Shown here piece by piece: positions 16,717-26,299 of a stretch of 64,000 nucleotides of DNA. The position numbers were made by a program, and so were the translations under genes. The stretch's first letter is position 1, and the number at the start of each line of letters is the position of its first letter. The stretch is from Desulfosoma sp. (GTDB lineage Bacteria; Desulfobacterota; Syntrophobacteria; Syntrophobacterales; DSM-9756), in assembly GCA_037481875.1 (NCBI GenBank), contig JBBFKY010000011.1:1-64000 (forward strand), read 5' to 3'. The notes beneath the pieces were generated by a model. It worked only from the letters and a program-made list of their open reading frames with translations. It searched no databases and had not been told where the DNA came from.

Positions 16717-17442
16717 ATGAAAGTCGCCGTTCTTTCGGACATTCACGGAAATTTGGAAGCTTTTGAGGAAGTGCTGCGGGACTTTGAAGACACTCAGCCC
16801 GATCGGGTCGTATGTCTCGGAGACGCCGTAGGCTATGGTCCCGATCCGGAAGCCGTTGTACGCCTTCTTCAGTCTCACCATATTCCCAGTGTTTTAGGAA
16901 ATCACGAATGGGCCCTTTTGCATCCGGCGCACCTGGACTGGTTTAATTCATCGGCTCGAAGGTCCTTGGAATTGACCCGGGAACTGCTCAGCTTAGAAGC
17001 GCTTCGAACTGTGACATCGTGGCCGACGACGCGACGTGTGCATGATGCCTTGTGTGTTCATGGGTGTCCTCCGGATTCGGTCACTCGATACCTCTTTGAG
17101 GTGTCGACTGAAGAAATTCCTGTGCTTTTTTCCCTCTATGAAGATCCCGTATGTTTCGTTGGGCATACGCACCTATTGCATTGGGTGCGATGGGATGGAA
17201 CCCGGGCGGTTTTCGGCCGGTTTCAAAACGATGAGCTGAAGTTGGACCCGTCGGCGCGCTACATCATCAATGTGGGCAGTGTGGGGCAACCTCGTGACGG
17301 AGACAACCGGGCCAAGTACGTCCTATGGGACACCGCGACTGAGACGGTTTTCGTACGTCGGGTCTCCTACGAAATTTCCAAGACAGTGCAAAAGATTCTC
17401 TCCTTGGGGTTTCCACGTTTCAACGCTGATCGGCTTTGGTGA
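16717..17442 (+). CDS. Calcineurin-like metallophosphoesterase (DevT/YfcE type)
   Basis: The 241-residue product has every metal-binding block of the superfamily: SDIHGN (residues 8-13), GDAVGYGP, LGNHEW, and GHTH, followed by INVGSVGQPRDGD. This subgroup includes protein phosphatases and nucleotide phosphodiesterases. Its stop overlaps the start of a Ser/Thr kinase gene, so the two are probably made together. I infer a phosphatase partner for that kinase, but a small-molecule role is equally compatible with the sequence. Confidence 0.85.
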   Translation: MKVAVLSDIHGNLEAFEEVLRDFEDTQPDRVVCLGDAVGYGPDPEAVVRLLQSHHIPSVLGNHEWALLHPAHLDWFNSSARRSLELTRELLSLEALRTVTSWPTTRRVHDALCVHGCPPDSVTRYLFEVSTEEIPVLFSLYEDPVCFVGHTHLLHWVRWDGTRAVFGRFQNDELKLDPSARYIINVGSVGQPRDGDNRAKYVLWDTATETVFVRRVSYEISKTVQKILSLGFPRFNADRLW

Positions 17443-18824
17443 TTTTTTTCGACGTGTTGAACAGACAAGGGGTTTTCGTGCGGACCATCGGTCGGTATCA
17501 GATTTTGGGGCTGTTGGGCCGAGGGGGCATGGGACGAGTGTATCGTGTGTGCGATTTTGAAACGTCACAAATCTTCGCGCTGAAAATCATGGATCCTCAT
17601 CCCCATCTGCTAACGCTTCTGGGGGAAAACCAAGTACGACATCTCTTTGTCTTGGAAGCATCGGTCATGGAAAGGATACACGATCCTCATGTGGCGCGTA
17701 TCCTGGACCAGGGCGTGCACAACGGTCGGCCTTTTTTTGTCATGGAATACCATTGCCGTCTCTTGGCGGACCTTATTGGGGAAGACGCCGTGCTGGAACA
17801 GCCCACTCGTCCCCTGCCCGCTCGAGATGCTTTTAGGTTCATGGAAGAGATCCTTGCGGGCCTTGAAGCCATGCATCGCATGGGAGTGGTGCATCGGGAT
17901 TTGAAACCGGCCAACGTGCTGCTCACGGAGGAAGGTTCGGTCAAGATCATCGATTTCGGCTTGTCCAAAATACCTGGCGCATCCTTTCCAAGACCAAAGC
18001 AACTCGTTGTGGGAACACCTTACTATGCCGCACCCGAGCAAGAACGAAACCCTGATGAAGCGACACCGGCTTCGGACCTATACAGTGCCGCGGTTCTCTT
18101 TTTTCGGCTTCTTACGGGATGGCTTCCTTCCGAGCCGTCGTTTTTGGTCTTGACCCATCCCTTTAATGAAACGGCTTGGAAAGAGTTTTTTCGCAAAGCC
18201 TTGGCGGCCGCGCCCGCACGACGCTACCAAAGTGTTCGTGGCATGAGGCAAGCCCTCAAAGCCCTTCAGAAAAACTTTGACACTTCCCTGGATCGAGCTT
18301 GTCGGCTCTGGCACGAAGAAGCGCCGCAAAGGTCGGACAAAGTTCGGTGTCGTCGTGAGCCCGTCAAGGTGCGCAGAAAAAACGCCCGGGATGTTTTCGA
18401 TCTGGATGTCTTGTGGCGCCCGCGTCGCGAAACGGTCAATACCTGGACCATCTTTGAAGATTGTCTTTATGACGCCACAACAGGATTATGGTGGCAACGC
18501 GATGGTTCCGGACAAAGGATGTCGTGGCCTGAAGCCAAGCTTTACACGCAGGACCTGTGCCGTGCGAGCTTTTGCGGTCGCTCGGATTGGCGTCTTCCCA
18601 CGGTTTCCGAAGCCGCCAGCATTCTCAAAAGACCTCGCTACCCGGAAACATTTTGCCTGGAACCGGTTTTTTCTCGGCGCGTGCAGCGTTTCTGGACCGC
18701 GGACCGGTGTTCCTATCGATCGGCCTGGCATGCAAGTTCTGAATTGGGCTATGTTGGAGTGCAGGATTTTTCCTGCCGCATGCATGTGCGTGCCGTGGCC
18801 GGGCCGGCGACGGGGCCCGTGTAA
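17436..18824 (+). CDS. Ser/Thr protein kinase with C-terminal Lcl/DUF1566 domain
   Basis: A Hanks-type kinase occupies roughly residues 18-290. It has the glycine loop LGRGGMGRVY, ATP-anchoring K50 (FALKIMD), catalytic HRDLKPAN with D155, metal-binding DFG at D173, and the APE-like APEQE. Residues about 330-455 form an Lcl/DUF1566 domain: YDATTGLWWQRDG, MSWPEAKLYTQDLC, SDWRLPTVSEAASIL and a C-terminal VRAVAG. No membrane helix separates the two, so the protein is probably cytosolic, which is unusual because DUF1566 is mostly found on exported proteins. The TTG start at 17436 is a guess; GTG 17439 or the GTG just before RTIGRY are alternatives. Confidence 0.88.
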   Translation: MVIFFDVLNRQGVFVRTIGRYQILGLLGRGGMGRVYRVCDFETSQIFALKIMDPHPHLLTLLGENQVRHLFVLEASVMERIHDPHVARILDQGVHNGRPFFVMEYHCRLLADLIGEDAVLEQPTRPLPARDAFRFMEEILAGLEAMHRMGVVHRDLKPANVLLTEEGSVKIIDFGLSKIPGASFPRPKQLVVGTPYYAAPEQERNPDEATPASDLYSAAVLFFRLLTGWLPSEPSFLVLTHPFNETAWKEFFRKALAAAPARRYQSVRGMRQALKALQKNFDTSLDRACRLWHEEAPQRSDKVRCRREPVKVRRKNARDVFDLDVLWRPRRETVNTWTIFEDCLYDATTGLWWQRDGSGQRMSWPEAKLYTQDLCRASFCGRSDWRLPTVSEAASILKRPRYPETFCLEPVFSRRVQRFWTADRCSYRSAWHASSELGYVGVQDFSCRMHVRAVAGPATGPV

Positions 18825-18846
18825 TGTTTGAAAAGAGGAGAAGGCC

Positions 18847-20256
18847 ATGTCCTTCGGCTGGAGAGATAGGCTCAGAGCTTATCTTTTTGCCACCGAGCGT
18901 CCTTCCGAAACCTCATTAAGAGAAAAGGTTCGCTCTGCAAGCCGTGTGTTGTACCTGAGCCTCTGGAAGTTCAATCGGGATTTTTGCTTTGATCGAGCGG
19001 CAAGCTTGGCCTTTGCCACCATTCTGTCTTTGATCCCTTTTGCCGTTCTTTTCTTGAGCTTTGTGGGACTTCTGGGGGGTGGGGAGCGGATCATGCACTT
19101 TGTGCAAGAAAAGATCCTTCCCGCCGTTGTTCCCGAATTCCAAGAGCAGGTCGTAGAGTGGTTGGAAAGTTACATCTCGCCTACCGTGTTTAAGGCGGGT
19201 CCGGCCGGCCTCATCAACTTGGCGGCACTGCTGGGCTTGATCATGGGAGCCCTCAACATTTTGATCACCGCAGAAAGGGTTTTCAACAACATCTGGAGGG
19301 TTAAAGGATCCCGCCATTACTTTCAAAAGGTGACGGCCTTTTGGGTCCTGTTGACCTCCAGTCCCTTTGTTATCTTGGCCTCCATGTGGATCGGCAATGT
19401 TCTGGTCCCCCACGGCGGGGCCGTCGACTCTTTTTTGCAAAGGCATATCCTAGCCCGTAGCCTCTACAGTGTGTGCGCTCCTGTTCTGGTGGAAACCATT
19501 TGTTTTGCCCTGATCTATTTGTACCTGCCCTCGGCGCGCGTGCGGTTTCGAAACGCGGTGATTGCCGGGTTCTGTGCCGCCGTTTTGTGGGAATTATCCA
19601 AAAAGGGTTTTTATCTCTACGTGGGCCAAGCCGGAGGCATGACCAACTTTTATCGCAACTTGGCAGCGGTTCCCTTGTTTTTCGTTTGGCTTTTTCTCAC
19701 ATGGATCATCATTTTGTGGGGAGGGCAGTTGAACTACGCCATGCAAAACACAAAAGCCCTCAGCATGGAACAAGAACAAGGGGATGCACCTCATCGGTAT
19801 TCCAAGGTATTCTTAGGATTTTTTGTTCTATTTCGCACCTATGAGAGCTTTTTGAAAGGCCGTGAACCTTTCAAACTGGAAACGCTGGCCGACGAGGTCG
19901 GGGTTCCTCAAGAGACGCTTCTGGAAATCGCTGAGTTTTTTGTGGAACACCGCATCCTGCTGGAGGACGCTCGGCTGGAGGGGCGGTATGCCCTGGCGAA
20001 GCATCCGTCCCACATCCTGTTGGATGATCTGGCTCGACGCCTTCATGAAAAAGAGTTTCCCGGTGAGGTCTTCTTGCTGAACCTTGACGCAAGGGATCGT
20101 TCAAAGACCCTCGGTGACACGGATGCAGTTCTCCATGGAACACAAGAACTACTCAGGACAGCCCTGAGCGGCTACTTTTTGCCTTTTTCGGGGAAGACCC
20201 TTGAGGATCTTCGGCAAGATATCGGGCGGCCGAGCCTTGAGGCCGTGAAATCGTGA
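18847..20256 (+). CDS. YihY/virulence factor BrkB-family membrane protein with winged-helix tail
   Basis: The 469-residue product has about six membrane helices in residues 45-300, with family blocks DRAASLAFATILSLIPF, FNNIWRVKGSR, LPSARVRFRNAVIAGFCAA and FYRNLAAVPLFFVWLFLTW. After residue 320 a cytosolic domain (LETLADEVGVPQETLLEIAEFFVEH) looks like a winged helix, a known accessory of this family. These proteins were once called RNase BN, which is no longer accepted; a transport role is suspected. The protein ends EAVKS through the octamer repeat at its 3' end. Confidence 0.85.
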   Translation: MSFGWRDRLRAYLFATERPSETSLREKVRSASRVLYLSLWKFNRDFCFDRAASLAFATILSLIPFAVLFLSFVGLLGGGERIMHFVQEKILPAVVPEFQEQVVEWLESYISPTVFKAGPAGLINLAALLGLIMGALNILITAERVFNNIWRVKGSRHYFQKVTAFWVLLTSSPFVILASMWIGNVLVPHGGAVDSFLQRHILARSLYSVCAPVLVETICFALIYLYLPSARVRFRNAVIAGFCAAVLWELSKKGFYLYVGQAGGMTNFYRNLAAVPLFFVWLFLTWIIILWGGQLNYAMQNTKALSMEQEQGDAPHRYSKVFLGFFVLFRTYESFLKGREPFKLETLADEVGVPQETLLEIAEFFVEHRILLEDARLEGRYALAKHPSHILLDDLARRLHEKEFPGEVFLLNLDARDRSKTLGDTDAVLHGTQELLRTALSGYFLPFSGKTLEDLRQDIGRPSLEAVKS

Positions 20257-20276
20257 AGGCGGGAAGGCGGGAAGTG
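20244..20276 (+). repeat. Octamer array at the end of the yihY-like gene
   Basis: CGTGAAATCGTGAAGGCGGGAA and further decayed copies cover the last codons and the stop of the membrane-protein gene. Confidence 0.65.
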
Positions 20277-20434
20277 GAAAGGCTGGTGAGACGACAAGGC
20301 CTGATGGCTTTAGTAGAGAGGAGTTGTCACCTCGGCCTTCCGATCTGGCACGGAGCCTTCAGCACTTGGAGCCTGACCATTCACACACTTTATGATTTTG
20401 CGACTGGCCATTTCAGGACTTCAAGTTTCCCCCT

Positions 20435-20501
20435 TTACGACTTCACGCTTCACGATCTACGATTTCATGAATCACGACTTCACGATTTACGATTTCACGA
20501 C
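20435..20501. repeat. Octamer array, opposite orientation, upstream of proB
   Basis: About eight imperfect copies of TTCACGA(T) run end to end, the reverse complement of the ATCGTGAA unit at 16664, 20244 and 36865. They fill much of the 267 bp between the membrane-protein gene and proB. The rest of that gap shows nothing else. Confidence 0.75.
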
Positions 20502-20523
20502 ACACATGGAGGTAGGGTCCTTG

Positions 20524-21726
20524 ATGTCGACTTTCGGTGAGACGCTGGAAGGGGTGGCGTTGGACGGGGACGTTTTCGATCAGATACAGCAAGACATTCC
20601 GGATCGATCGTCCTGGTTTCGACGCTGCCGTCGGGTGGTGGTGAAGGTGGGGAGTGCCGTTCTGACGACGCCTCGAGGCCTCGATCGCGTGATCATTCAT
20701 CGGCTGACCGATCAAATTGTGGAGCTCAAAAACCGTGGCCATGAGGTGCTCATCGTTTCCTCGGGAGCGGTGGCTTCCGGCATGCGCAAAGTGGGCCTCA
20801 AGGAAAAACCTCGAACCATTCCACAAAAACAGGCGACCGCCGCCATCGGCCAGACCTTTCTCATGAACGCCTGGGAAGAGGCCTTTGACAAATTTGAACT
20901 TCTTACGGCCCAAATCCTTTTGACCAACGAAGACCTTGCCCATCGGCACCGGTACCTCAACGCGCGCAACACACTGGAAACCCTCTTGGACTGGAACATT
21001 GTTCCGGTGGTGAACGAAAACGACACGGTCGTAGTGGAAGAAATCAAGTTCGGAGACAACGACCAGCTTTCGGCACTGATTGCTGGCTTGGTGGCCGCTG
21101 ACCTAGTGGTCATTCTGACCGATACGGAAGGCTTGTACGACTGCGATCCTCGAACCCATACCGACGCTCGATTGATACGCGTGGTCCACGGATTCAGCCC
21201 GAAACTGACGGCTTGTGCCACCCCGGAGCCTGGAGCCGTGGGAACGGGAGGCATGTTAAGCAAGTTGCAAGCTGCCAAGAAATGTCTGGCATCGGGTATT
21301 CCCATGGTCATCGGGCCGGGTCGAGAAAAAGATGTTCTGGTTCGCCTCTTTGATGGAGAACCCCTAGGCACGCTCTTTTTGCCCAAGCGGCGTCTGTATC
21401 ACGGCAAGAAGATTTGGTTGGCCAATTTGCCCAAGCCTGCCGGGGAATTAGTGCTGGATCAAGGTGCTGTGCGGGCTTTACAGAAGGCGGGTAAATCCCT
21501 TTTGCCTATTGGGATTCGTGAAGTGCGCGGCACTTTTGGTGTGGGAGCCGCCGTACGCTGCGTAGACGAAAAGGGAGCCCTGGTGGGCGTGGGCTTGACC
21601 AACTATCGGTCCGGAGAAATCGAACGCATCAAGGGGCATCACACGGAAGACATTGAGCGTCTGCTGGGCTATAAGCACTCGGATGAAGTCATCCATCGAA
21701 ACAATTTCGTTCTCAATGAACCATAG
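20524..21726 (+). CDS. proB: Glutamate 5-kinase ProB
   Basis: ProB phosphorylates glutamate in the first step of proline synthesis. The kinase domain shows [44 protein letters not shown] (in motifs) and [14 protein letters not shown]-terminal PUA domain follows (about residues 305-380). The 400-residue length includes an unusual N-terminal leader of about 36 residues before the kinase. GGAGG lies upstream of ATG 20524. It is followed by proA after 35 bp. Confidence 0.95.
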   Translation: MSTFGETLEGVALDGDVFDQIQQDIPDRSSWFRRCRRVVVKVGSAVLTTPRGLDRVIIHRLTDQIVELKNRGHEVLIVSSGAVASGMRKVGLKEKPRTIPQKQATAAIGQTFLMNAWEEAFDKFELLTAQILLTNEDLAHRHRYLNARNTLETLLDWNIVPVVNENDTVVVEEIKFGDNDQLSALIAGLVAADLVVILTDTEGLYDCDPRTHTDARLIRVVHGFSPKLTACATPEPGAVGTGGMLSKLQAAKKCLASGIPMVIGPGREKDVLVRLFDGEPLGTLFLPKRRLYHGKKIWLANLPKPAGELVLDQGAVRALQKAGKSLLPIGIREVRGTFGVGAAVRCVDEKGALVGVGLTNYRSGEIERIKGHHTEDIERLLGYKHSDEVIHRNNFVLNEP

Positions 21727-21761
21727 CCTTCAAACTCGCACCGACAAAGAGGGAGCACGGT

Positions 21762-23018
21762 ATGGGTTACAGGGAAGAAATGACGGAAATGGGAAGGCGG
21801 GCACGGGAGGCGGCGCACCTCATGGCCAAGGCGGGCATGACCGTCAAGCAGCTTTTTCTGGAAAAGACAGCGGATCGTATCCTTGCCGAGCGGGAGCGTA
21901 TCGCCGAAGCCAACGCTTTGGATATTGCGGAGGCGGAAGAAAAAGGGCTGCCTAAAGCCAAGGTGGATCGACTGCGCCTGACCGAGAAGGTCATCAAGGA
22001 AATGACGGACGGTTTGCGCCAGGTGGCGCAACTTCCCGACCCGGTTGGCCAGGTCACAAGCCTATGGACTCGACCCAATGGGTTACGCGTGGGCCGAATG
22101 CGCATACCCTTGGGAGTGGTGGGCATCATCTATGAATCACGACCCAACGTCACGGTGGATGCGGCTGGATTGTGCATCAAGGCCGGAAATGCCGTCATTT
22201 TGCGTGGAGGATCCGAAGCTTTTCATTCCAACCGATGTCTGGCTCAAATTCTTCAGGAAACCCTTGCGCACGTGGGCTTGCCTGAGACGGCCGTTCAAGT
22301 GGTGGGGACTACCGACCGTGAGGCGGTGCTCGAGCTTTTACGCTTGGAAGAGTACATCGATGTGATGATTCCTCGAGGAGGTGAAGATCTGATTCGTTTC
22401 GTAGCGGAAAACGCGCGCATGCCTGTTTTGAAGCATTATAAAGGAGTTTGCCATATTTACGTGGATGAAAGGGTGGATTTAGAGATGGCCGAGCGGGTGT
22501 GCCTGAACGCCAAGGTGCAACGGCCTGGAGTGTGCAATGCCATGGAAACCCTTTTGGTGCATCGCAAGGTGGCTCCCACGTTCTTGCCACGCATGGCCGA
22601 AACCTTTCGTCGCCATGGCGTTGAACTGCGAGGATGCCCGGAAACCTGTCGGCTTGTGCCTGAATGTAGGCCAGCTACCGAAGAGGATTGGGGCATGGAA
22701 TATCTGGACTTGGTGCTGGCCGTCAAAGTGGTGGAATCCATGGATGAAGCCATCGAACATATTACCCACTACGGGTCTAACCACACGGAAGCGATCCTCA
22801 CGGAAGATTTTGACCGAGCCATGCGTTTCGTGCAGGAAGTTCAATCCAGTCTGGTTTTGGTGAACGCTTCCACAAGATTCAACGACGGGTACCAGTTGGG
22901 GCTGGGAGCGGAGATCGGCATTTCTACCTCACGATTACACGCCTTTGGGCCTATGGGCGTCGAAGAACTGACGACCACGAAGTTCATTGCTTTTGGAACT
23001 GGACAGCTTCGGGAGTAA
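21762..23018 (+). CDS. proA: Glutamate-5-semialdehyde dehydrogenase ProA
   Basis: ProA reduces glutamyl phosphate to the semialdehyde with NADPH. The 418-residue product carries [43 protein letters not shown], and the catalytic cysteine region [15 protein letters not shown]. Length and order after proB are normal. Confidence 0.96.
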   Translation: MGYREEMTEMGRRAREAAHLMAKAGMTVKQLFLEKTADRILAERERIAEANALDIAEAEEKGLPKAKVDRLRLTEKVIKEMTDGLRQVAQLPDPVGQVTSLWTRPNGLRVGRMRIPLGVVGIIYESRPNVTVDAAGLCIKAGNAVILRGGSEAFHSNRCLAQILQETLAHVGLPETAVQVVGTTDREAVLELLRLEEYIDVMIPRGGEDLIRFVAENARMPVLKHYKGVCHIYVDERVDLEMAERVCLNAKVQRPGVCNAMETLLVHRKVAPTFLPRMAETFRRHGVELRGCPETCRLVPECRPATEEDWGMEYLDLVLAVKVVESMDEAIEHITHYGSNHTEAILTEDFDRAMRFVQEVQSSLVLVNASTRFNDGYQLGLGAEIGISTSRLHAFGPMGVEELTTTKFIAFGTGQLRE

Positions 23019-23120
23019 CAACATGAAGAGGGGTTGGGAACGGAGGAAACGCGCTCCTTTCCAAGAAATCGTCACCAGCCTTTTTGTGAAAGCTAGCAAG
23101 GGAAGGATCTTGCAGGGGTC

Positions 23121-23810
23121 ATGAGCCGGCATGGTCCGGAACGCGTCGGTATTCTGGGAGGCACCTTCAATCCGGTGCATGTGGGTCATTTACGCATGGC
23201 CGAAGAGGCCTTGGAAGCTTTGGCCCTGGACCTGTGCCTGTTCATTCCGGCGTGGGTGCCCCCTCACAAACCCGATCCAGACCTGGTTTCTTACGAACAC
23301 CGATGGCATATGCTGGAACTGGCTCTGGCCGGGCATCCACGCTTTCGCATCTCGGACGTGGAAAAACGCTTGGAGGGAACATCCTACACGGTGCGCACTT
23401 TACGTGCCTTGTGTGCCGAACTGCCACCTCAAACCCAACTGTTTCTTCTGGTGGGTACCGACGCTTTTTTTGAAATGGCCACCTGGTGGCGTTACCGTGA
23501 AATCTTCCGGTTAGCTTTCGTGGCGGTCCTGCAAAGACCAGGGACCGTGCAAAAAGATCCTCTGCAATTCCTTCGCACGCACGTGTCTACGGACTATGAA
23601 CAGGATCCAGCGGTGATCAAAGGAGAGCCCATGGTGGAGGGGACGACCTACCGATCGCCGACTTTGCTTTCGGTGGTGAGCCTAAACACCACACGGCTGG
23701 ATATCGCCTCATCCCGCATTCGAGCCTTGAGGGCTCGAGGAAAATCCATTCGATTTCTGGTCCCTGACGCGGTGATGGATTATATTATGGAAAAAGGATT
23801 GTATCGTTGA
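23121..23810 (+). CDS. nadD: Nicotinate-nucleotide adenylyltransferase NadD
   Basis: NadD joins nicotinate mononucleotide and ATP in NAD synthesis. It has the nucleotidyltransferase motif GGTFNPVHVGHLRMAEEA at the N-terminus, the FIPAWVPPHK loop and the late (S/T)SSxIR block as ASSRIRALRARGKSI. The 229 residues match the family. It precedes rsfS by 31 bp, a common pairing. Confidence 0.94.
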   Translation: MSRHGPERVGILGGTFNPVHVGHLRMAEEALEALALDLCLFIPAWVPPHKPDPDLVSYEHRWHMLELALAGHPRFRISDVEKRLEGTSYTVRTLRALCAELPPQTQLFLLVGTDAFFEMATWWRYREIFRLAFVAVLQRPGTVQKDPLQFLRTHVSTDYEQDPAVIKGEPMVEGTTYRSPTLLSVVSLNTTRLDIASSRIRALRARGKSIRFLVPDAVMDYIMEKGLYR

Positions 23811-23841
23811 AAGATCCCAAAGAGCCCTAAAGGGAGGAAGA

Positions 23842-24258
23842 ATGGCCGAACAAATAAAACATTCCAAGAACACACGCACCCGCATGGACCCTTTGTTCAA
23901 GGCGCTTTCCTGCGCCAAGGAAGCCGACAATCGTAAGGCTTTGGATATTGTTCTTTTGGATGTTTCCAAGATCACCACCCTGGCGGATTATTTTCTCATC
24001 TGCAGCGGTCGCTCCAGCCGTCAGGTGCAAGGGATTGCGGAAGCGGTGCAGACCCGACTTCGGGAATTGGGGGTACGCCCGTTGGGGGTGGAAGGGGAAA
24101 GGGAAGGACACTGGGTCCTTTTGGACTATGGAGATGTGATTATGCACATTTTCTATCAACCCATTCGAGAGGTTTACGATTTGGAGAGCTTGTGGTCAGA
24201 AGGGGCCGTGGTGCCTTTGGATGAGCACCTGGTGGTTCCAAACGGGGAACGAGGATGA
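23842..24258 (+). CDS. rsfS: Ribosome silencing factor RsfS
   Basis: RsfS binds L14 on the large subunit and blocks subunit joining in starvation. The 138-residue product has NRKALDIVLLDVSKITTLADYFLIC (in motifs DVS and ADYFLICSG), GRSSRQVQGIAEAV, and WVLLDYGDVIMHIFYQPIREVYDLESLW. The stop overlaps the next start as ATGA. Confidence 0.94.
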   Translation: MAEQIKHSKNTRTRMDPLFKALSCAKEADNRKALDIVLLDVSKITTLADYFLICSGRSSRQVQGIAEAVQTRLRELGVRPLGVEGEREGHWVLLDYGDVIMHIFYQPIREVYDLESLWSEGAVVPLDEHLVVPNGERG

Positions 24259-25664
24259 CACGTCGATGGCGAAGAGCCTTATGTGTGAGCCTTATGGTGT
24301 GCCTGCTTCACGGAGTGGGACCATGGCGCTGCTGGGCTTTGGATTTGGGCGAAGAAAAGGAATTGGGCCGTAAGCTTTTGCAGACGGTTCGAGAACATTT
24401 TCGCCTTGTTGAAGATCCTGAAGTGGCCGGATATGTGCAAGCGGTGGGTAAGCGAGTGGAGCGTGCGATAGGGCCTACCCATTACGATTACGCCTTTTTC
24501 GTCATTGACGACAACACCCCTAACGCATTCGCCATTCCTGGAGGCTATGTCTTCATCTTTCGAGGCCTCATGGAACTCATGGAATCCGAAGCCGAACTGG
24601 CGAGTATTCTGGCACATGAGCTCGCTCACGTGCAGTCCCGCCACATTCACAAGAAACTGGAAAAAGGTCGTATGCTTAGTATCGCCGCCATTGCGGGCGT
24701 TCTGGCGGGAGCTTTTCTGGGTCTGGAAAGCAATGCGGCCCAAGCCCTTGCCGTGGGAACCATGGCGGGTGTGCAAACGTTGCAATTGAAGTACAGCCGC
24801 GAGAACGAAGAAGAAGCCGACCGGTTGGGCTTTGAGTACTTGGTGTCGGCAGGCTACGATGCTCGAGCCATGGTGACCGTTATGCAAAAGATGCGGCGCA
24901 TGAATTGGCAGAGCGATTCCCGCGTGCCTTCTTATCTGATGACCCATCCGGCCTTGGGGGAACGGGTGGGTTATTTGGAGCAGCTCGTGGAGCGCAAGGG
25001 ATCTCGACCGTCGACCCAAAGGGTTCGAGACCCTGTGGGGGACTATCCCTTGGTGCAAGCCATTTTGCTCAGTCGCCATGCTGAGTTTGAGGCGGCTCAA
25101 AGCCGCTTTCAGGGTTGGTTGGAAGATTCAAGCCGCAAACCGGCAGCCCTCTATGGGCTTGGACGCTTGAATCTGGACAAGGGGCGCCTGAACGAGGCTT
25201 TGAATTTTCTTCGCCAAGCGGCCCTTTTCAAACCTTCAAGCGCTCTGGTGCTCACCAGCCTTGGGGAAGCTTATCATCGGCTGGGTCAGCTGGAAGAAGC
25301 GGAGAGATTCCTGCGTTCAGCTCTTGCTCTTGACTATGAATCACCCATGGTGCACTTGCGCTTAGGTCTCCTGTATCAGGAACAGGGGAAATGGAAGGAA
25401 GCTTTGCAACACTTGAAAAGGGCGGAAGAGCTGTCACCGCTTAGTAGCGAGCTGGATTATCAACTGGGGGTGGTTTACGGGCGCATGCAGGACTTGGGGC
25501 CGGCACATTATTATTTAGCCCGTTATGCCATGAGGCGTGGGGAGGTGAAACTGGTGGCGTTTCACTTGGAAAAAGCCAAGAGTTACCTGCCGGCCTCTGA
25601 TGAGCGTCTTCGAGAACTGGAACGGTGGCTTAAAGAGGCGAAGAAATCCCCCCGTGGTTCCTAA
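24255..25664 (+). CDS. M48 metalloprotease with TPR repeats (BepA/YfgC-like)
   Basis: The 469-residue product starts with a signal peptide (about residues 1-30, hydrophobic VSLMVCLLHGVG). It continues as an M48 peptidase with the zinc motif HELAH (in ILAHELAHVQSRH) and the third ligand region ENEEEADRLGFEYL. From about residue 255 it forms five or six TPR-like helical repeats. BepA relatives assemble or degrade outer-membrane proteins in the periplasm. Overlap with rsfS suggests cotranscription. Confidence 0.9.
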   Translation: MTRRWRRALCVSLMVCLLHGVGPWRCWALDLGEEKELGRKLLQTVREHFRLVEDPEVAGYVQAVGKRVERAIGPTHYDYAFFVIDDNTPNAFAIPGGYVFIFRGLMELMESEAELASILAHELAHVQSRHIHKKLEKGRMLSIAAIAGVLAGAFLGLESNAAQALAVGTMAGVQTLQLKYSRENEEEADRLGFEYLVSAGYDARAMVTVMQKMRRMNWQSDSRVPSYLMTHPALGERVGYLEQLVERKGSRPSTQRVRDPVGDYPLVQAILLSRHAEFEAAQSRFQGWLEDSSRKPAALYGLGRLNLDKGRLNEALNFLRQAALFKPSSALVLTSLGEAYHRLGQLEEAERFLRSALALDYESPMVHLRLGLLYQEQGKWKEALQHLKRAEELSPLSSELDYQLGVVYGRMQDLGPAHYYLARYAMRRGEVKLVAFHLEKAKSYLPASDERLRELERWLKEAKKSPRGS

Positions 25665-25809
25665 GTGCCTTGGATCCGCATTGTGGAGGGCTGGGACGAG
25701 GTGATGGTTTGAAGGATGGCTTCGTGGGCGGCGGAGCTGTGGAAGGGTCGAGACACTCGGCCTTGTGTGGTGATTTTGAGTGTTGGGTGTGACGTCCCTG
25801 CGGGTTGTC

Positions 25810-25892
25810 GGGACGGACCCGAGTGTCCGCCCCAAAGGATTGTCGTGCCTGAACGGCCCGGGGGCGGACCCATGGGTCCGGACCTATAGGGG
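25810..25892 (+). repeat. Double-hairpin repeat, copy 1
   Basis: Two GC-rich stems, GGGACGGAC/GTCCGCCCC (25810-25833) and one around GGGCGGACC/GGTCCG (25859-25884), flank a linker reading AAAGGATTGTCGTGCCTGAA. Copies 2 (50434) and 3 (62683) share the linker and stems. Confidence 0.75.
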
Positions 25893-25936
25893 TCAATCAA
25901 GAGGGAGGGTTTTGAGCCAACCCTGCGGGTGGACCT

Positions 25937-26122
25937 AGGGGTATGTTTGAGAACGAATGACTCCGAGGGAGCGCGGGCGTCCCGCCCGCACAAATGACGG
26001 GCGAGAGGTCGCATTCCAAGAAAAAACACAGTTTCGGGCTTGTAGGGGCCAGGCGCGACCTCGCTCCTATCTTGAAATGGCATTAAAAACCATGGTGTCG
26101 CGAGTTCTCGGACACGATCCCG
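25937..26122 (+). repeat. MITE-like repeat, copy A
   Basis: This 186-bp stretch is homologous to 45138-45316 and to part of 62442-62927. The shared core starts GGGAGCGCGGGCGTCCCGC, and the right end TTCTCGGACACGATCC is an inverted copy of the left-end type GGAGCCTGTCCGAGAA. Apart from this and the hairpin repeat before it, the 635 bp between the peptidase gene and serA hold nothing I recognise. Confidence 0.7.
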
Positions 26123-26299
26123 GAAAAGTTCGGTGGGCTTTGGGTTTCCTGCGACGACTTCGACCTTTCCCTTCACGAGCAACTTCTTGACGATCTTGGA
26201 AAAGCAGTGCTACACATGCACCCTACATCTTAGGGGGAAGTGTGACATGGCATCGAGCCTCGACCCAACCAAAGGGTCTTGGGCGTGAAGGAGGGACCC

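Noticed and set aside
20435-20501. Short tandem repeats as a possible CRISPR array
   Set aside because: Units are 7-9 bp with no spacers, and no cas gene is near.
25664-25935. Frames in the gap before serA
   Set aside because: They run through the repeat families and change with each copy; no start signals.
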